DNA of 64,000 nt from DATNPH01 sp036703315 (GTDB taxonomy: Bacteria > Cyanobacteriota > Cyanobacteriia > Cyanobacteriales > Coleofasciculaceae). The notes under the pieces are model-generated. The model saw only the letters and a list, made by a program, of their open reading frames with translations, had not been told where the DNA came from and did not search any database. A program made the position numbers and the translations under genes. The DNA lies in contig DATNPH010000215.1 in NCBI GenBank assembly GCA_036703315.1, positions 1 through 64,000 on the forward strand. The letters run 5' to 3'. Shown here piece after piece: positions 61,628 to 64,000 of the stretch. The first letter of the stretch is position 1. Every line of letters starts with the position of its first letter.

Positions 61628-64000
61628 TTAGGAAGTCCCGTCAGGATTTGGGTGCGCCATCAAGTTTACTGGAATCTCTACGATAAACTCTGTTCCTTGT
61701 CCTGGAGCAGAAATACAACTGATTTGACCAAAGTGTCTTTCCACGACAATCTGGTAGCTAATGGCTAACCCTAATCCCGCGCCACTGCCCACGGATTTGG
61801 TAGTAAAAAACGGGTCAAATATCTTACGAAGCACTTCCTCACTCATACCAAGACCATTGTCAGCAATGCGAATGACCACAACGTCAGTTGTCAGTTGTCC
61901 TTTGTCCGTTGCTTTTTGTTCACAACTACTGACGACTGACTGATGCTGGATGCCCGAATCCATTTGGGACATAGGAAGCCCACTCGAAGACCACTGACTA
62001 CTGACCACTGACGTACTAATGGTAATCACTCGTGGTGAAGGTTGATTTTCTAGAGCATCGATCGCATTCGATAGCAGATTCATAAACACTTGATTCAACT
62101 GACTGGCATAACAGGTGACTAGTGGCAGTTGACCATAGTCTTTAATCACCTCAATTGAAGGGCGATCTCCCTTTGCCCTCAATCGGTGCTGCAATATTAG
62201 TAGGGTGTTATCGATGCTCTCATCAATATCTACAGGTTTTACTTGTGATTCATTCTGTCTAGAGAACAGCAGTAGCGATCGCACAATCTGGAGGATGCGT
62301 TCGGCTCCTACCTGCATTGAATTCATTAGTTGCTGCCAATCTTCTAGCAGAAAATCTAAGTCGATTAAACAAGCTATCTGCTGAATTTCTGGTGTGGAAT
62401 CAGGGTAAGTTTGCTGATAGAGTTGAACGAGCTTTAGCAGGTCTTGGAAGTATTCTCTGGCAGGAGTAAGATTGCCATAGATAAAACTGACTGGGTTGTT
62501 GATTTCATGGGCAACACCCGCTACCAGTTGCCCTAGACTCGACATTTTTTCGGTTTGAATCAGTTGGGCTTGGGTGCGCTTCAATTGTGAGAGAGCCAGT
62601 TCTAGCTCTTGTGCCTTTTCTCTAAATCGCTGAGTTGATTGTTGCAGAGCCTCTTCGGCAAGCTTTCGCTCAGTGATGTCTCGCTGCACAGAAACCCAAT
62701 GAGTAAACCACCCCGTCTCATCTGCAACGGGCACAATCTCAAACTCTACCCAGAACTGGGAACCGTCTTTACGGTAGTTGAGGAGTTCCACCCGGATTGG
62801 CTGCCAAGTCAATAGCGCTTGATGAATTTTGCGTAGCATTGTGCGATCGGTCTTAGGACCTTGCAAAATGCGTGGTGTTTTGCCAATCACCTCTTCTCGG
62901 GTGTAGCCCGTCATGCGTGTAAAGGCTTCATTGACATAAATAATCCTCGGACCTGGAAAATCAACCGGCTCGGCTTGGGTGATTAGCACAGCATCATTGG
63001 CATTGACAACCACTGACTCCAACAAGCGCAAACGCTCTAAAGCCTTTTTGCGAAAGGTGATGTCTTCGAGCATGGCAACAGTAAACTGAAATTCCCCTTT
63101 TGAATTGCGAACCGCAGAAACCGTCACACGTCCCCAAAATAACTGACCATCCTTACGGATATATCGCTTTTCAATCTGGAAGGAGTCTCGGAGTCCGTCA
63201 ATGACTTCTTTTGTCAGTGCGCTGTCAGTTGCTCGATCATCCGGATGGGTAATGTTAGCAAAAGGCAGGGCTAGCATTTCACAAGAGCTGTAACCTAAGA
63301 ACGCGGCTAACGTGGGATTGACCTCAATCAGCTTCCCATCAGCTCCTGTTAAACCAATGCCGATCGCTGCACTCTCGAAGATTCCCCGGAATCGTACCTC
63401 ACTCTCTTTGAGTGCTGCCTCGGCTTGCTTGCGGGAGCTGATATCGCGCACGATCGCGATAACTTCATCACTGTTGATTGCTACGATACGAGCCTCGTAA
63501 TCGTGCAATAATTGGTCATCAAACGCTAGCTGATACTCTAAGGTTTGGGTCTGTCCGGATAATATGGCTTGCTTTTGGGCAAACAGCACTCTCTGTGCCA
63601 ATTCTGGTGATAAGATCTCCTGCACTTTTTTCCCAATAAACATGCTGGGCGGCATTATTGTTTTGATGTCTTTAGCCGGTTTAAAGTCTACATAGGTACC
63701 ATCAGCGCGACAGTGGAATATCATATCGGGTATGGCGTTTAAAAGGGCGCGATTAGTGGCTGCACTTTGACACAGCGCCTCTTGTGTAAGCTTTCGCTCG
63801 GTGATATCGAGTGCCGTTCCTCTGAGCTTAATTACCTGCTTTTGCTGATTGAACACAGCTTCTCCCCGTGCCTCAATGTGCCGGACTTGACCAGACGCTC
63901 CTGACGTCGCTACCGCTTTGCTATCACTTTGCAAAATCCGATACTCTACTTCGTAGGATGTTCCATCTGCAAGCACACGGCTTACGGCTTGCTGAAAACT
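61628..64000 (-). CDS. multi-PAS sensor histidine kinase (partial, N-terminus outside the window)
   Basis: The frame is open to the right edge, so the start is not visible. From the edge inwards it has a PAC segment (HIEARGEAVFNQQKQVIKLR), a PAS domain (ALLNAIPDMIFHCRADG), a second (IFESAAIGIGLTGADG) and a third (VVVNANDAVLITQ with IGKTPRILQGPKTD). A helical linker and the HisKA dimerisation box LVAGVAHEINNPVSFIYGNL with the phosphoacceptor His follow. Then come the ATPase domain with NQVFMNLLSNAIDAL (N box), VVIRIADNGLGMSEE (G1) and GSGAGLGLAISYQIV (G2). No receiver domain follows. About 45 residues between the N and G1 boxes are encoded by inserted repeats. The partner regulator is not adjacent. 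The input signal is unknown. Confidence 0.94.
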   Translation of the reverse strand, partial: SFQQAVSRVLADGTSYEVEYRILQSDSKAVATSGASGQVRHIEARGEAVFNQQKQVIKLRGTALDITERKLTQEALCQSAATNRALLNAIPDMIFHCRADGTYVDFKPAKDIKTIMPPSMFIGKKVQEILSPELAQRVLFAQKQAILSGQTQTLEYQLAFDDQLLHDYEARIVAINSDEVIAIVRDISSRKQAEAALKESEVRFRGIFESAAIGIGLTGADGKLIEVNPTLAAFLGYSSCEMLALPFANITHPDDRATDSALTKEVIDGLRDSFQIEKRYIRKDGQLFWGRVTVSAVRNSKGEFQFTVAMLEDITFRKKALERLRLLESVVVNANDAVLITQAEPVDFPGPRIIYVNEAFTRMTGYTREEVIGKTPRILQGPKTDRTMLRKIHQALLTWQPIRVELLNYRKDGSQFWVEFEIVPVADETGWFTHWVSVQRDITERKLAEEALQQSTQRFREKAQELELALSQLKRTQAQLIQTEKMSSLGQLVAGVAHEINNPVSFIYGNLTPAREYFQDLLKLVQLYQQTYPDSTPEIQQIACLIDLDFLLEDWQQLMNSMQVGAERILQIVRSLLLFSRQNESQVKPVDIDESIDNTLLILQHRLRAKGDRPSIEVIKDYGQLPLVTCYASQLNQVFMNLLSNAIDALENQPSPRVITISTSVVSSQWSSSGLPMSQMDSGIQHQSVVSSCEQKATDKGQLTTDVVVIRIADNGLGMSEEVLRKIFDPFFTTKSVGSGAGLGLAISYQIVVERHFGQISCISAPGQGTEFIVEIPVNLMAHPNPDGTS
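61883..62012. repeat. heptad-type repeat inserted in frame in the histidine kinase gene
   Basis: On the plus strand the segment contains GTCAGTTGTCAGTTGTCC and, 16 of 17 identical to the ppc copy, GTCAGTTGTCCTTTGTC (61890-61906), then ACAACTACTGACGACTGACT and ACCACTGACTACTGACCACT. The arms are complementary heptads (CAGTTGT and ACAACTA; CACTGAC and GTCAGTT). The encoded peptide is Ser/Val/Gln-rich and lies between the N box and G1 box of the ATPase domain, and the frame is kept. Confidence 0.8.

Overview
The window comes from a cyanobacterium. The octamer GCGATCGC and its core GATCGC (HIP1) recur throughout. The genes include a cyanobacterial-type PEP carboxylase, the carotene isomerase CrtH, a large cyanobacterial TamB-like protein, SLH-domain envelope proteins and the DUF1574/MBOAT pair. 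The many short heptad-type repeats suggest a large-genome, probably filamentous or colonial lineage; genus cannot be assigned by eye.

Layout. 1-3.8 kb: the 3' end of a GH10 xylanase gene, ppc on the minus strand and a small membrane protein. 4.1-9.2 kb: an SGNH/DUF1574 protein and an MBOAT acyltransferase, probably a pair that O-acetylates a cell-surface glycan. 9.19-11.26 kb: a CRISPR array of 29 identical repeats and 28 spacers with no cas genes in the window; repeat sequence and context indicate transcription on the minus strand from a leader at about 11.26-11.6 kb. 11.6-15 kb: an SLH-anchored glycosyl-hydrolase-like protein, a MITE-like element and a stand-alone N-terminal domain of a large cyanobacterial signalling-type protein.

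15.1-43.0 kb: a 28 kb minus-strand polysaccharide locus. It holds 10 glycosyltransferases, 11 methyltransferases (two FkbM, one TylF-like, one TIGR04325-like), a Wzy-like membrane protein, a sugar aminotransferase, a hexapeptide acyltransferase, a cupin, a receiver-only response regulator and an ABC exporter pair (Wzm/Wzt). 43.3-50 kb: two secreted or outer-membrane proteins on the minus strand, then on the plus strand a Wza-like export protein and a Wzc-like tyrosine autokinase. Together these should build, methylate and export a complex polysaccharide, with both ABC-type and Wzy-type parts present.

50.8-61.5 kb, plus strand: a 2013-residue TamB-like protein with a recently expanded internal repeat, a HAF-repeat protein, glutaredoxin, tadA, plsC and crtH. 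61.6-64 kb: a multi-PAS sensor histidine kinase running off the right edge.

The most unusual signal is repeat behaviour. Heptad or palindromic repeats lie in frame inside three conserved genes (ppc, the DUF1574 gene and the histidine kinase), with the same motif in ppc and the kinase. Two intergenic copies look like one palindromic element nested inside another. No tRNA, rRNA or complete insertion sequence was seen.
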